Source of the DNA: Myxococcales bacterium
Lineage (GTDB): Bacteria; Myxococcota_A; Polyangia; Haliangiales; Haliangiaceae
DNA: 64,000 nucleotides
Reading direction: 5' to 3'
NCBI GenBank assembly: GCA_011526095.1
Contig: WYBA01000058.1
Coordinates: 17,428 to 81,427 of the forward strand
Of the stretch, positions 8,593-16,102 are shown piece by piece (position 1 is the first letter of the stretch; every line of letters starts with the position of its first letter). The position numbers were made by a program, and so were the translations under genes. Below the pieces are notes generated by a model, which was given only the letters and a program-made list of their open reading frames with translations, had not been told where the DNA came from and did not search any database.

Positions 8593-8645
8593 GCTCGTGG
8601 TTTCCGGGGCCTCTCGGTGGCGTGACCATTGCACCCAAGGAGGCC

Positions 8646-9194
8646 ATGCCCCTGAACTGGTCTCCCATTCCCTCGCGACAGGCCAGCCCGCGACAGGTCA
8701 GCCCGCGACAGGTCGACCCGCGTCCTCGCGTCATCCTCGTCGCGATCGGCGACGCAGAGGTTCATCACGGGCGTGGGCTCGTCTTGCGTGCGCCGATCGT
8801 GGGATCGGGCATCGTGGTCACGCTTTGGGACCCCGAGACACGGGTGATCGGGATGGCCCATGTCGTGCTGCCGACCGCGGGCGCGCTCCCTCCGTCGCCT
8901 GCGAGCCGCCGGACGGCGCGCTGGGCCGACGTCGCGATCCCGGGGATCGTACGACGCCTGCGTGCTCTCGGTGCTCGACCAAGCGCCGTGTCGGCGCGCC
9001 TCATCGGCGCGGCGAACGGAGAAGTGCTAGGGGGAACAAGCGGAACGCTCGCTCGTATCGAACAGGAGCTCGCCAGCGCAGGCGTGAGCGTAGTCAGCCG
9101 AGTACTGGGCGGCGAGCTGCAGCGCAGCGTGAAGCTCGACGGTGAGCGGGGTGACGTCACGATCACCCTGGTGGGCGAGGAGCGCGCCAGATGA
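8646..9194 (+). CDS. CheD-like protein lacking the catalytic cysteine
   Basis: 182 residues from the ATG at 8646, which follows AAGGAGG very closely; a GTG at 8622 is an alternative start. The core reads RAPIVGSGIVVTLWDP then GMAHVVLP, the signature of chemoreceptor glutamine deamidase CheD. Active CheD has a Cys at the place of G55 (GSC in the family) and a His in AHVMLP. Here the His (H72) is kept but the Cys is Gly, so deamidase activity is not expected. The N-terminus carries a threefold S/D-PRQV repeat. The stop overlaps the HDOD gene start (ATGA). There are no chemotaxis genes nearby, so it may act as a binding or adaptor version inside the signalling island. Confidence 0.7.
   Translation: MPLNWSPIPSRQASPRQVSPRQVDPRPRVILVAIGDAEVHHGRGLVLRAPIVGSGIVVTLWDPETRVIGMAHVVLPTAGALPPSPASRRTARWADVAIPGIVRRLRALGARPSAVSARLIGAANGEVLGGTSGTLARIEQELASAGVSVVSRVLGGELQRSVKLDGERGDVTITLVGEERAR
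8675..8719 (+). repeat. three 15-bp tandem repeats at the start of the CheD-like gene
   Basis: Copies at 8675-8689, 8690-8704 and 8705-8719 share gcgacaggycagccc with one to three changes. In the protein they give a PRQ(A/V) series before the folded domain. Confidence 0.75.
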
Positions 9195-10054
9195 TCCTCG
9201 ACTCCGTGCTCCATGCACTCGAACAGCCACCTGCCGCGATCGGCGCCGCCCTCGCCGCGGTCGGGGATCCACACCATGGCGCCGAGCTCGTGGCGACCGC
9301 GCTCGCCCACGACGGCTCGATCGGGCGGGACCTGCTGAGGGTCGGCGCCGTGGCGCGTGCGGGCTCGCCAGCGACGCCATCGCAAGCGGCGGGGCTCCTC
9401 GGTCCAGGCACTGTGGTCGGCGTCGGACTCGCGCGGTGGCTCGCGCGCATGACGCCGCCGCACATGTGGCACTTCGGGGAGCTGGCCGCGACGTTCTGGC
9501 AGCACTGCGTCGCCGCGGGCGCGGCGGCCGCCGCCATCGCCTCAGACGCCGGGCTCGACGTGGTGGTCGCGAGCGCGGCAGGGACGCTCCACGACCTCGG
9601 GAAGCTCGCGCTCGCGCCCGAGCTCGCTCAGCAGCGACGCCGCGTCGCGCGGTGGCTCGAAGAAGGCGTGTCGATGCGGCAGATCGAGGTGCGTCTGTGC
9701 GGCGCCGACCACGCGGTCGTGGGCGCGGCGGTCCTCGACGGATGGAAGGCATCCCCCTCGCTCGTCGAGGCGGTGCACTGGCACCACGTTCCGGAGCGCG
9801 CCCCGGCCACGCTACGGCCGTACGCCGATGTCGTCCACGTCGCCAGCGCACTCGCGCGAGCGGTCGGGTTCGGCAGCGATCTGCACGGGCTCCACCGCGG
9901 CGGAGATCCGGCGGCGACACGGCGCCTTGGCCTGTCGGCGGCGACGCTCGAGCGAGCGGCCGCGTCCACCATCGACGCAATCGCGGCGATCGAGTGGATG
10001 GGGCCGCGTCCGACCCGCCGAAGCATGCGCATCCACGCGGTCAGCGCCGTCTGA
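9191..10054 (+). CDS. HDOD-domain signalling protein
   Basis: 287 residues. The HDOD fold (a non-hydrolytic relative of HD phosphohydrolases) spans most of the chain. Visible motifs are GTLHDLGKLAL near residue 140, ADHAVVGAAVL near 180 and VEAVHWHH near 200. HDOD proteins usually act as regulatory or scaffold modules next to GGDEF, EAL or kinase proteins, and this context fits. The HD pair in LHDLGK is kept, so some metal binding cannot be excluded. Translation is coupled to the CheD-like gene by ATGA. Confidence 0.75.
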   Translation: MILDSVLHALEQPPAAIGAALAAVGDPHHGAELVATALAHDGSIGRDLLRVGAVARAGSPATPSQAAGLLGPGTVVGVGLARWLARMTPPHMWHFGELAATFWQHCVAAGAAAAAIASDAGLDVVVASAAGTLHDLGKLALAPELAQQRRRVARWLEEGVSMRQIEVRLCGADHAVVGAAVLDGWKASPSLVEAVHWHHVPERAPATLRPYADVVHVASALARAVGFGSDLHGLHRGGDPAATRRLGLSAATLERAAASTIDAIAAIEWMGPRPTRRSMRIHAVSAV

Positions 10055-10125
10055 CCACCCCCGTGTGCTGGGACTACCGGGCCGGCCTTCGTCGCCGCGC
10101 CCGATGCAAGGCACCGCGCGCGCCT

Positions 10126-10245
10126 CGCCACGTGCGCCTCGCTGCGGCACGCCACGCGCACCTCGCCGTGGCACGCCACGCGCGCCTCGCCGCGGCACGC
10201 TACGTTGCCTCGCCGCGACCACGCCACGTGCGCCACGTGCGCCAC
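10126..10245 (+). repeat. 24-bp tandem repeat in a 348-bp non-coding gap
   Basis: Unit cgccacgygcrcctcgcygyggca repeats at 10126, 10150, 10174 and 10198, with a degenerate fifth copy at 10222 shrinking to a 9-bp cgccacgtg repeat. The gap 10055-10402 between the HDOD and GGDEF-kinase genes holds no convincing gene. Apart from this array it contains only the sigma54-like promoter at its right end. The copies carry CACGTG-type palindromes that could bind a regulator. Confidence 0.7.
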
Positions 10246-10374
10246 GGACGCGCGCCGGCGCGCGGCGGACGTCGGCCGGCGCCCCTGCGAAGGAAGACGT
10301 CAACGCGCCGTCGAAGATCGCCATTGCGTTGACGACGTCGTCGGGAACTGACGTAGTCACGGGGGAATCGACGG

Positions 10375-10390
10375 TGGCCCGGGACTTGCT
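10375..10390 (+). promoter_or_regulatory. strong candidate sigma54 promoter for the GGDEF-kinase gene
   Basis: TGGCCCGGGACTTGCT matches the -24/-12 consensus in both halves (TGGC and TTGCT) with the required ten-base spacing between GG and GC. The predicted transcript start near 10401 is only about two bases before the ATG at 10403, so the mRNA would be almost leaderless. Confidence 0.6.
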
Positions 10391-10402
10391 GAACGGTCTG
10401 AC

Positions 10403-12871
10403 ATGCACACGATCCCTCTCGGAAGCGTCACGGAACCCCAGCTACCGAGCGACTCCTCGCGCCGTCGGAACGCGATCATCGCTGCGAGCCTGCTCCGCGG
10501 CCCCGAGGACTACCTGAGGGCCTTGGCCGATGGGCATACGGCCGATCAGGCGCTCGTGTATGTCCGGCGGGGGGATGAGCTGATCCCCGTCGGCTCGAGC
10601 GCCGGCCAGCCGCCGGAGCCCGCGCGACGTGCCGCCGACGCCGGCGCCCCGGTCGTGGCCGGGCGCACGACGTGGCTGGCCGCGTGGTGCCGAGAGTCCC
10701 TGATCGGCCCGCCCATCGGGCTCGTCGTGCTCCGGTTCGACCGGATGCAGCCGCCGGGCGTCGACGCGGTCGCGGAGTTCGCCCTCCTCGCGTCGCGGCT
10801 CGCCGTCGAGTTGACCACGCTCGCCGCGTACCAGCGCATGGAGGCCGAGAACGAGCGTCTCCGCGCCGGCGCCCTCATCGACGCCCTCACCGGCACGTGG
10901 AACCGCTCGGTGTTCGAACGCGTGACCGAGGTCGAGATCGCCGCGGCACGCCGGCGCGGCGAGTCGCTCGGCGTCGTCGTGCTCGACGTCGATCAACTGG
11001 CGCGCGTCAACAGCCGCTTCGGCCACGCGGTGGGAGACGCGCTGCTCCGCCACATCACCGCCATCATCCGCGCCAACGTCCGGATCAACGACGAGGTCGG
11101 GCGCATCGGCGACGACGAGATCGCCCTGCTGTTGATGAACGTCGACGTCGACCGCGCATACCTCGTGGCGGAGAAGCTCATCAGGCGCATCAACGCGACG
11201 CCGCTCGTAGTCGACGGGACGACGGTCGAGTACTCGGTCCGCGCGGGCGTGACGGTGGTGGAGGCCTCGGAGGTGGTCGGCGACGCGGCGTTCGCGCGAG
11301 CCGTCGGCGCCTGCAACCGCGCCAGGGACGAGCAGTCGAAGGTGGAGGCCAGCATCAGCGCCACGTTCGAGATCGTGGGGATCGACGAGGACGCGCAGGT
11401 CGGGTCCCTCGTCGGTGCGACGCTGGAGGGCATGTACCGCGTGATCCACGAGATCAACCGCGGTAGCAGCGGCGTCGTCTACCGCGGCGAGGATCTCGGG
11501 CTGTCGCGTCCGGTCGCGATCAAGGTCCTGCGCCACGACCAGGCCTTCGACGCCACGAGGATCGAGCGCTTCCAGCGCGAGGCGAGCATCCTCGCGTCGC
11601 TTCGCCATCCGAACCTCGTCGAGGTGCACGCGTTCCGGGCGACGGAGGAGGAGGTGTACTTCGTGATGGAGCTGGTCGAGGGCCCGACGGTCGCGTCGCT
11701 GCTCGAGGACCACCAGCGAAACGGCGCGTCGCTCGACATCGAGGCCGTAGCCGAAGTGATCGGCGAGGTCGGCGATGCCCTCGAGGTCATGCACGGAGCT
11801 GGGCTGGTCCACGGCGACGTCAAGCCGCTCAACATCGTGCTCGACCGCAAGGGAGAGCGTGCGGTGCTGGTGGATGTCGGTGAGTCGCGCCGCCCCGATG
11901 ACGAGCGTCCGCGGAACGGGACGCCCGGCTTCGCGGCGCCGGAGTCTTTCAGCCCGTCCCCCGAGTCCCCGGCGGTGGACGTCTACGCGCTCGCGGCGAC
12001 CGCCTACGCGATGCTCACGGGCAGCACGCCCTACGGGGCGGGCGATGCCCTCACGCTGCTCGCCCGGCAGCTCGACGGGCCGCCGCCACCGCCGTCGAGC
12101 CTGCGTCCCGACCTCGGGCCGGCGGTCGACACCGTGCTGCTCAAGGCCCTGGCCTCGGAGCCGAAGCTGCGGTTTGGGAGCCCGAGCGCGTTCGCGCTGG
12201 CGCTGCGATCCGCGCTCCTCGCTGCGAGGGGCGCGGCGCCCGCGCGCGCGGACCGGGCCGCGCGGGCCGGTCAGCTCCGTGCCCTCACGATCGAGCTCAA
12301 CCCAGGCACGACGGAGCCGTCGGACCGCGCACGCGCGATGGTCCGTGGCGCGGCATTCCGGGTCGCCGCGAAGGTGCTCTCGGCGCGCGTCGGCGAGCCG
12401 TGGCTGCGTCGGCTCGCGCAGGCCCGGCCAGACCTGGCCCCGCTCCTCGCGCCGTCGCTGCCCGCGATGTGGTGGTTCCCGCTCGACCAGCTGATCGAGC
12501 TCGTGACCTCGGCGGAGAGCGACGACGAGGAGATCCTCCGCTCGGTGGGCCGCGGGATGGTGTCGGTCACGTTCAGCCACGTCTACGGCGCCGACTACAC
12601 GAGCCTCAGCCCGCTGGGCCTCCTCACCGCCGTGCCCAGCCTGTGGTCGCGCTACTTCGCCTTCGGCAACGCCTCGCTGATCGCGACTGGCGACCGGACC
12701 GTGGTGCTGGCGGTCGGTGAACCCCCGGGCGCCAAGGAGCTCGTCGCCGGCTTCCTCGCGCGTGTCGCGGAGATCACCGGCGTGGCGGGGGTCAACGTCA
12801 GCGCCGGCCCCTGCTGCAACGGCCACCGGGAGTTCACGGTCAGCTGGGAGGAGGACCCAGCGCGAGGCTGA
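10403..12871 (+). CDS. GGDEF-Ser/Thr protein kinase fusion
   Basis: 822 residues. Order: GAF-like region (about 30-145), GGDEF domain (about 155-310), Ser/Thr kinase (about 345-605), and a C-terminal region (about 630-815) resembling the myxobacterial DUF2378 type. The GGDEF signature is GDDEI (236-240) and the I-site is not obvious, so cyclase activity is doubtful. The kinase keeps the ATP lysine K374 and GTPGFAAPE. Its catalytic loop is HGD (470-472) instead of HRD and its DFG is DVG (491-493), so activity may be altered. It could link c-di-GMP sensing to protein phosphorylation. It sits behind a strong sigma54-type promoter. Confidence 0.8.
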   Translation: MHTIPLGSVTEPQLPSDSSRRRNAIIAASLLRGPEDYLRALADGHTADQALVYVRRGDELIPVGSSAGQPPEPARRAADAGAPVVAGRTTWLAAWCRESLIGPPIGLVVLRFDRMQPPGVDAVAEFALLASRLAVELTTLAAYQRMEAENERLRAGALIDALTGTWNRSVFERVTEVEIAAARRRGESLGVVVLDVDQLARVNSRFGHAVGDALLRHITAIIRANVRINDEVGRIGDDEIALLLMNVDVDRAYLVAEKLIRRINATPLVVDGTTVEYSVRAGVTVVEASEVVGDAAFARAVGACNRARDEQSKVEASISATFEIVGIDEDAQVGSLVGATLEGMYRVIHEINRGSSGVVYRGEDLGLSRPVAIKVLRHDQAFDATRIERFQREASILASLRHPNLVEVHAFRATEEEVYFVMELVEGPTVASLLEDHQRNGASLDIEAVAEVIGEVGDALEVMHGAGLVHGDVKPLNIVLDRKGERAVLVDVGESRRPDDERPRNGTPGFAAPESFSPSPESPAVDVYALAATAYAMLTGSTPYGAGDALTLLARQLDGPPPPPSSLRPDLGPAVDTVLLKALASEPKLRFGSPSAFALALRSALLAARGAAPARADRAARAGQLRALTIELNPGTTEPSDRARAMVRGAAFRVAAKVLSARVGEPWLRRLAQARPDLAPLLAPSLPAMWWFPLDQLIELVTSAESDDEEILRSVGRGMVSVTFSHVYGADYTSLSPLGLLTAVPSLWSRYFAFGNASLIATGDRTVVLAVGEPPGAKELVAGFLARVAEITGVAGVNVSAGPCCNGHREFTVSWEEDPARG

Positions 12872-12925
12872 TCTCAGCCGACGTGGGTGATGCTGTCACG
12901 CTCGGGTCGGTGGTAGCTTCTGGTG

Positions 12926-14041
12926 ATGGTGACCGGGGCCGGTGACGCCACCCTGCTCGTCGAGCTGGGTGACGTGCTCGATGGCCTGCACGAGGGCGTG
13001 CAGGTGCTCTCGCCGAGCTGGACGTACCTCTACGTCAACGCCGCGGTCGCTGACCACGGACGGACGACGCGCGATCAGCTCATCGGGCGCACGATGATGG
13101 CGTGCTACCCGGGCATCGAGCACACGGAGATGTTCGCGCGTCTCGCGCGCTGCCAGGCCGCTCGCGAGAGCGCCTCGTTCGAGAACGAGTTCGTGTACCC
13201 CGACGGGGCCCGGGCTTGGTTCGAGCTACGGGTCCGGCCGTTTCGCGACGGGCTGCTCGTGCTCTCGCTCGACGTGACCCAGCGCAAGCAGGTCGAGGGG
13301 TCGATGCGACAGAGCTACAAGCTGCGCGCGCTCGGGGAGCTCGCGAGCGGGGTCGCCCACGACCTGGCGAACCTGCTCAATCCGATCCAGGGCCACCTGG
13401 AGCTGGTCCGCCGGAAGGTGACGGGCGATCCCGACGTCGCCGCCCGCGTCGAGCGGATCCTCGAGATGCTGCATCGCGGTCGGCAGACCGTGGCGCGCCT
13501 GCGCGACTACGCGCGCCCCGAGCCTTCCAGGCCGACGCCGTCGGTGGCTCTCGCCGTGATCGCGCGTGAAGCGGCGGACCTGTGCCGCGCGCGGCTTGGC
13601 TCGCACGCGGCGGGCCTGGTCCCGGGCTCGATCGAGGAGGAGCTGGACCCAACGGTTCCGGATGTCGCAGTCGACGGCGCCGATCTGCTCTCCGCCCTCG
13701 TCAACCTGATCTCCAACGCGATCGAGGCGCACACTGGAGTCGCCCAGGTCGTGGTTCGCACCGGAGCGACCAAGTGCGCGGCCTGGATCGAGGTGAGCGA
13801 CGCCGGCCAAGGCATGGCGCCCGAGGTGCGGAAGCGGGCGCTCGAGCCGTTCTTCTCCACCAAGGGAGACGTCGGGACCGGCCTGGGCTTGCCGATGGCC
13901 CACGCGTGCGCGATGCGACATGGTGGGACGATCACGATCGAGAGCGAGCAAGGCAAGGGAACGACGGTGCGGCTGTCGTTCCCTCTCGACGGCTCCACGC
14001 ACGGCGTGAGTGAGGGTCGAGCGTCAGTTCCCGTGCCTTGA
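12926..14041 (+). CDS. PAS-domain sensor histidine kinase
   Basis: 371 residues from the ATG at 12926. There is no transmembrane span, so it is cytoplasmic. The PAS domain (about 10-125) includes the post-PAS link VTQRKQ. The H-box GVAHDLANLLNP (about 150) is of the NtrB-like type. The ATP-binding domain has NLISNAIEA, DAGQGM and GTGLGLPMA. NtrB-type kinases usually pair with NtrC-type regulators, and one lies in the facing operon (18575-19957), so they are plausible partners. The gap after the previous gene is 54 bp with a small GGCTGA/TCAGCC hairpin spanning the stop codon. It may be cotranscribed. Confidence 0.85.
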   Translation: MVTGAGDATLLVELGDVLDGLHEGVQVLSPSWTYLYVNAAVADHGRTTRDQLIGRTMMACYPGIEHTEMFARLARCQAARESASFENEFVYPDGARAWFELRVRPFRDGLLVLSLDVTQRKQVEGSMRQSYKLRALGELASGVAHDLANLLNPIQGHLELVRRKVTGDPDVAARVERILEMLHRGRQTVARLRDYARPEPSRPTPSVALAVIAREAADLCRARLGSHAAGLVPGSIEEELDPTVPDVAVDGADLLSALVNLISNAIEAHTGVAQVVVRTGATKCAAWIEVSDAGQGMAPEVRKRALEPFFSTKGDVGTGLGLPMAHACAMRHGGTITIESEQGKGTTVRLSFPLDGSTHGVSEGRASVPVP

Positions 14042-14110
14042 GGGCCACGCTAGCGTCAGAGGACTGACGCGGCGGGCTCCACCTGGTGACACGACGCCGT
14101 GGGTGGTGCC

Positions 14111-14126
14111 TGGCACCCGCCTCGCA
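14111..14126 (+). promoter_or_regulatory. candidate sigma54 promoter for the diguanylate cyclase gene
   Basis: TGGCACCCGCCTCGCA has a full -24 TGGCAC and a -12 TCGCA with ten bases between GG and GC. It sits inside the open frame upstream of the chosen GTG at 14139. This supports a start at or after 14139, with an almost leaderless message. Confidence 0.5.
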
Positions 14127-14138
14127 TGGGGTTCGGGT

Positions 14139-15938
14139 GTGTCCACCGCCCGAATCTCGGCGCCTCGCGAAGTGGTCAGCCTCGTCCCGGAGTCGCCCAG
14201 CACATCGCTGCGGGCGGTCCTGTGGATCGGCGTCGTCGTGACCTTATTCCTCGGGCTCGGGACCTTCATCGTGACCGTCTACCGCGTCGTGGCGCTCTCC
14301 GACGCGCGCGTCGACGCCCGGACCCAGCTGCACACCGCCCACCGTGCCGCGCTCCAGCGATGGGACGAGATCCGGGATCTGGACCCCTCTCGGCAGCCCC
14401 ACATCGGCGACGGCCCCGCCACACAGGTCGAGCTGCAGCGCGCGCGTCAACGCGACTTGCAGCTTGGGGGCCTGGTGCGCACGGCGAGCCCCGACGATAC
14501 ATCGTTGGCCGCCGCCGTGATCGCGCTCGACGATGCCGTCGCGGCGTGGCAGGCATCACCACCAGCGCCCTCCGCGAAGGAAGACCGACTGCTGGAGCGG
14601 GTCCGGACGCGGCACCTGGCCGTGATCGAACGACTTGGCGGCATCGAGCGGGCGCTACTCACCGGCTTCGACGAGCGGATCCGCGGAACCGTCGCCGTCG
14701 CTGGCATGATGATGCTGCTGGTAGGGCTCCTCTCCATCACCCTCGTCGTCTGGGTCCTCCGGCGCACGGCCACGCCGCTCGAGCAACTCGCGCGCCTCGC
14801 CGCGACGCGAGCGCCGTTCCCGGTGCCCGGAGCGACGGGCATCCGTGAGGTCGACGTCCTCGCCGGCGCGCTGCACCAGCTCGACGTCGCGGTCCGCGAC
14901 CACGAGCAACGCCTGGCGAGCGCTCACCGCGAAGCGATCGAGCTGACCCGATTCGGCGAGCGCGTCCAGCAGGCGCTCGACGAGCGCGAGCTCCACCAGC
15001 TCCTCGGTGACCACCTGCGCGAGATCAGCGGCGCGCTGGCGTGCCAGACGCTCGTGCAAGCGCCGGACGGGGAACGGCTCGAGCTGGCGCGGAACGACCT
15101 CGTGGACGCTGGCCGCCTGCAGCTGCCGATCGCTTCAGAGCCGATGCGCTGCCGCGCGCTGCGCACGCTGCGCGCGGTGACGGCCGACGTGGGGACTGCG
15201 GCGGCGTGCCGGTGCCCGCTCGCCGAGGTCGGAGGTAGCTACCTGTGCGCGCCGATGCTCGCGACCGGCACCACCGTCGGGGTCGTCGCGCTGCAAGCTG
15301 ACGGCAGGGGGGCGTTCGCATCGGATGTCCGACGTCGGGTCCAGGCGGCGCTGGCGTTCGGCGCACCGGCCCTCGCGTCGATGCGACTGCTCGTGGCGAC
15401 CCAGGAGCGCGCGCTGCGAGATCCCCTGACCGGCGCGTTCAACCGATCCTTCCTCGCCGAGTCGCTCGACCAGCGCCTCGCGGCGGCGGCTCGGCGCCAT
15501 GGCCAGATCGGCGTGATCATGGTCGATCTCGACCACTTCAAGCAGCTCAACGACACACATGGTCACGCGGTCGGCGACCGCGCGCTGATCGCCGCCGTCG
15601 CGGCGCTCCAGGCCGGGGTGCGACGCGGCGACGCCGTCGTGCGCGTCGGGGGGGAGGAGCTCGTGGTCGTCCTCGACGACTGCACGGTCAGCGGCGCGCT
15701 CGAGACGGCCGAACGGCTGCGGGTCGCCGTGGAGCGGATCCAGCTCGAGTCGGATCGCGGCGACGTGCACGTCCGCGCAAGCCTGGGCGTGGCGGTCGCA
15801 CCAGATCACGGCACGGACCGACCGAGCCTTCTCGACGCGGCCGATCGGGCCCTGTACCGGGCAAAGCGCGACGGACGCAACACCGTCCGCTGTGCGCGAC
15901 GCCGCGGAGCTCGCACGACGCTGTCGGCGGCGAGCTGA
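14139..15938 (+). CDS. membrane-bound diguanylate cyclase (TM-GAF-GGDEF)
   Basis: About 599 residues from GTG 14139; the frame is open back to 14010, and GTG 14172 is also possible. Two membrane spans (about 25-50 and 185-208) enclose a periplasmic sensor region of about 130 residues. A HAMP-like stretch and a GAF domain with a Cys group (MRCRAL, ACRCPL, YLCAPM) follow. The GGDEF domain ends the protein: RRGD I-site, five residues, then GGEEL at 504-508. All residues needed to make c-di-GMP and for product inhibition are present. It is the only apparently complete cyclase in the island, opposite two EAL proteins. Confidence 0.87.
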   Translation: MSTARISAPREVVSLVPESPSTSLRAVLWIGVVVTLFLGLGTFIVTVYRVVALSDARVDARTQLHTAHRAALQRWDEIRDLDPSRQPHIGDGPATQVELQRARQRDLQLGGLVRTASPDDTSLAAAVIALDDAVAAWQASPPAPSAKEDRLLERVRTRHLAVIERLGGIERALLTGFDERIRGTVAVAGMMMLLVGLLSITLVVWVLRRTATPLEQLARLAATRAPFPVPGATGIREVDVLAGALHQLDVAVRDHEQRLASAHREAIELTRFGERVQQALDERELHQLLGDHLREISGALACQTLVQAPDGERLELARNDLVDAGRLQLPIASEPMRCRALRTLRAVTADVGTAAACRCPLAEVGGSYLCAPMLATGTTVGVVALQADGRGAFASDVRRRVQAALAFGAPALASMRLLVATQERALRDPLTGAFNRSFLAESLDQRLAAAARRHGQIGVIMVDLDHFKQLNDTHGHAVGDRALIAAVAALQAGVRRGDAVVRVGGEELVVVLDDCTVSGALETAERLRVAVERIQLESDRGDVHVRASLGVAVAPDHGTDRPSLLDAADRALYRAKRDGRNTVRCARRRGARTTLSAAS

Positions 15939-16018
15939 GCGCCGCGCTCGCCGGAGCGATGTCACGGACGAGCGCGGGGCGAGGACGCGCGAACCTCGGC
16001 GCGTGAGGCGGAGCTCAC

Positions 16019-16064
16019 CCCTGCCGGGTGAGCACGGACGGCCCTGCCGGGTGAGCACGGACGG
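16019..16064. repeat. perfect 23-bp direct duplication upstream of the hybrid kinase gene
   Basis: ccctgccgggtgagcacgga plus cgg occurs at 16019-16041 and again at 16042-16064 without a mismatch, about 40 bp before the hybrid kinase start. It could be a doubled regulator site or a recent slippage. Confidence 0.8.
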
Positions 16065-16102
16065 CTCGGGCCGTGGCATCCTCGCAGGGGGGGGGGTGCT
16101 TC

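Noticed and set aside
10126..10245. Tandem 24-bp repeats considered as a CRISPR array
   Set aside because: Copies abut directly with no spacers, are short and degenerate, and no cas gene is nearby.
9628..10408. Minus-strand frames covering the 24-bp repeat (VACHGEVRVACRSEAHV-like peptides)
   Set aside because: They run antisense through the HDOD gene, have no homology pattern and exist because a 24-bp repeat stays open in every frame.
12904..12917. GG-N10-GC element before the PAS histidine kinase gene
   Set aside because: Only the bare GG/GC spacing fits; the flanking consensus is missing and the predicted start would fall inside the gene.
14010..14138. Upstream extension of the diguanylate cyclase gene
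   Set aside because: It overlaps the histidine kinase gene end and contains the -24/-12 element, so the start was placed at 14139.
16070..16090. TGGCATCCTCGCA as a sixth sigma54 promoter
   Set aside because: The spacing between GG and GC is seven bases instead of ten, which sigma54 does not accept.
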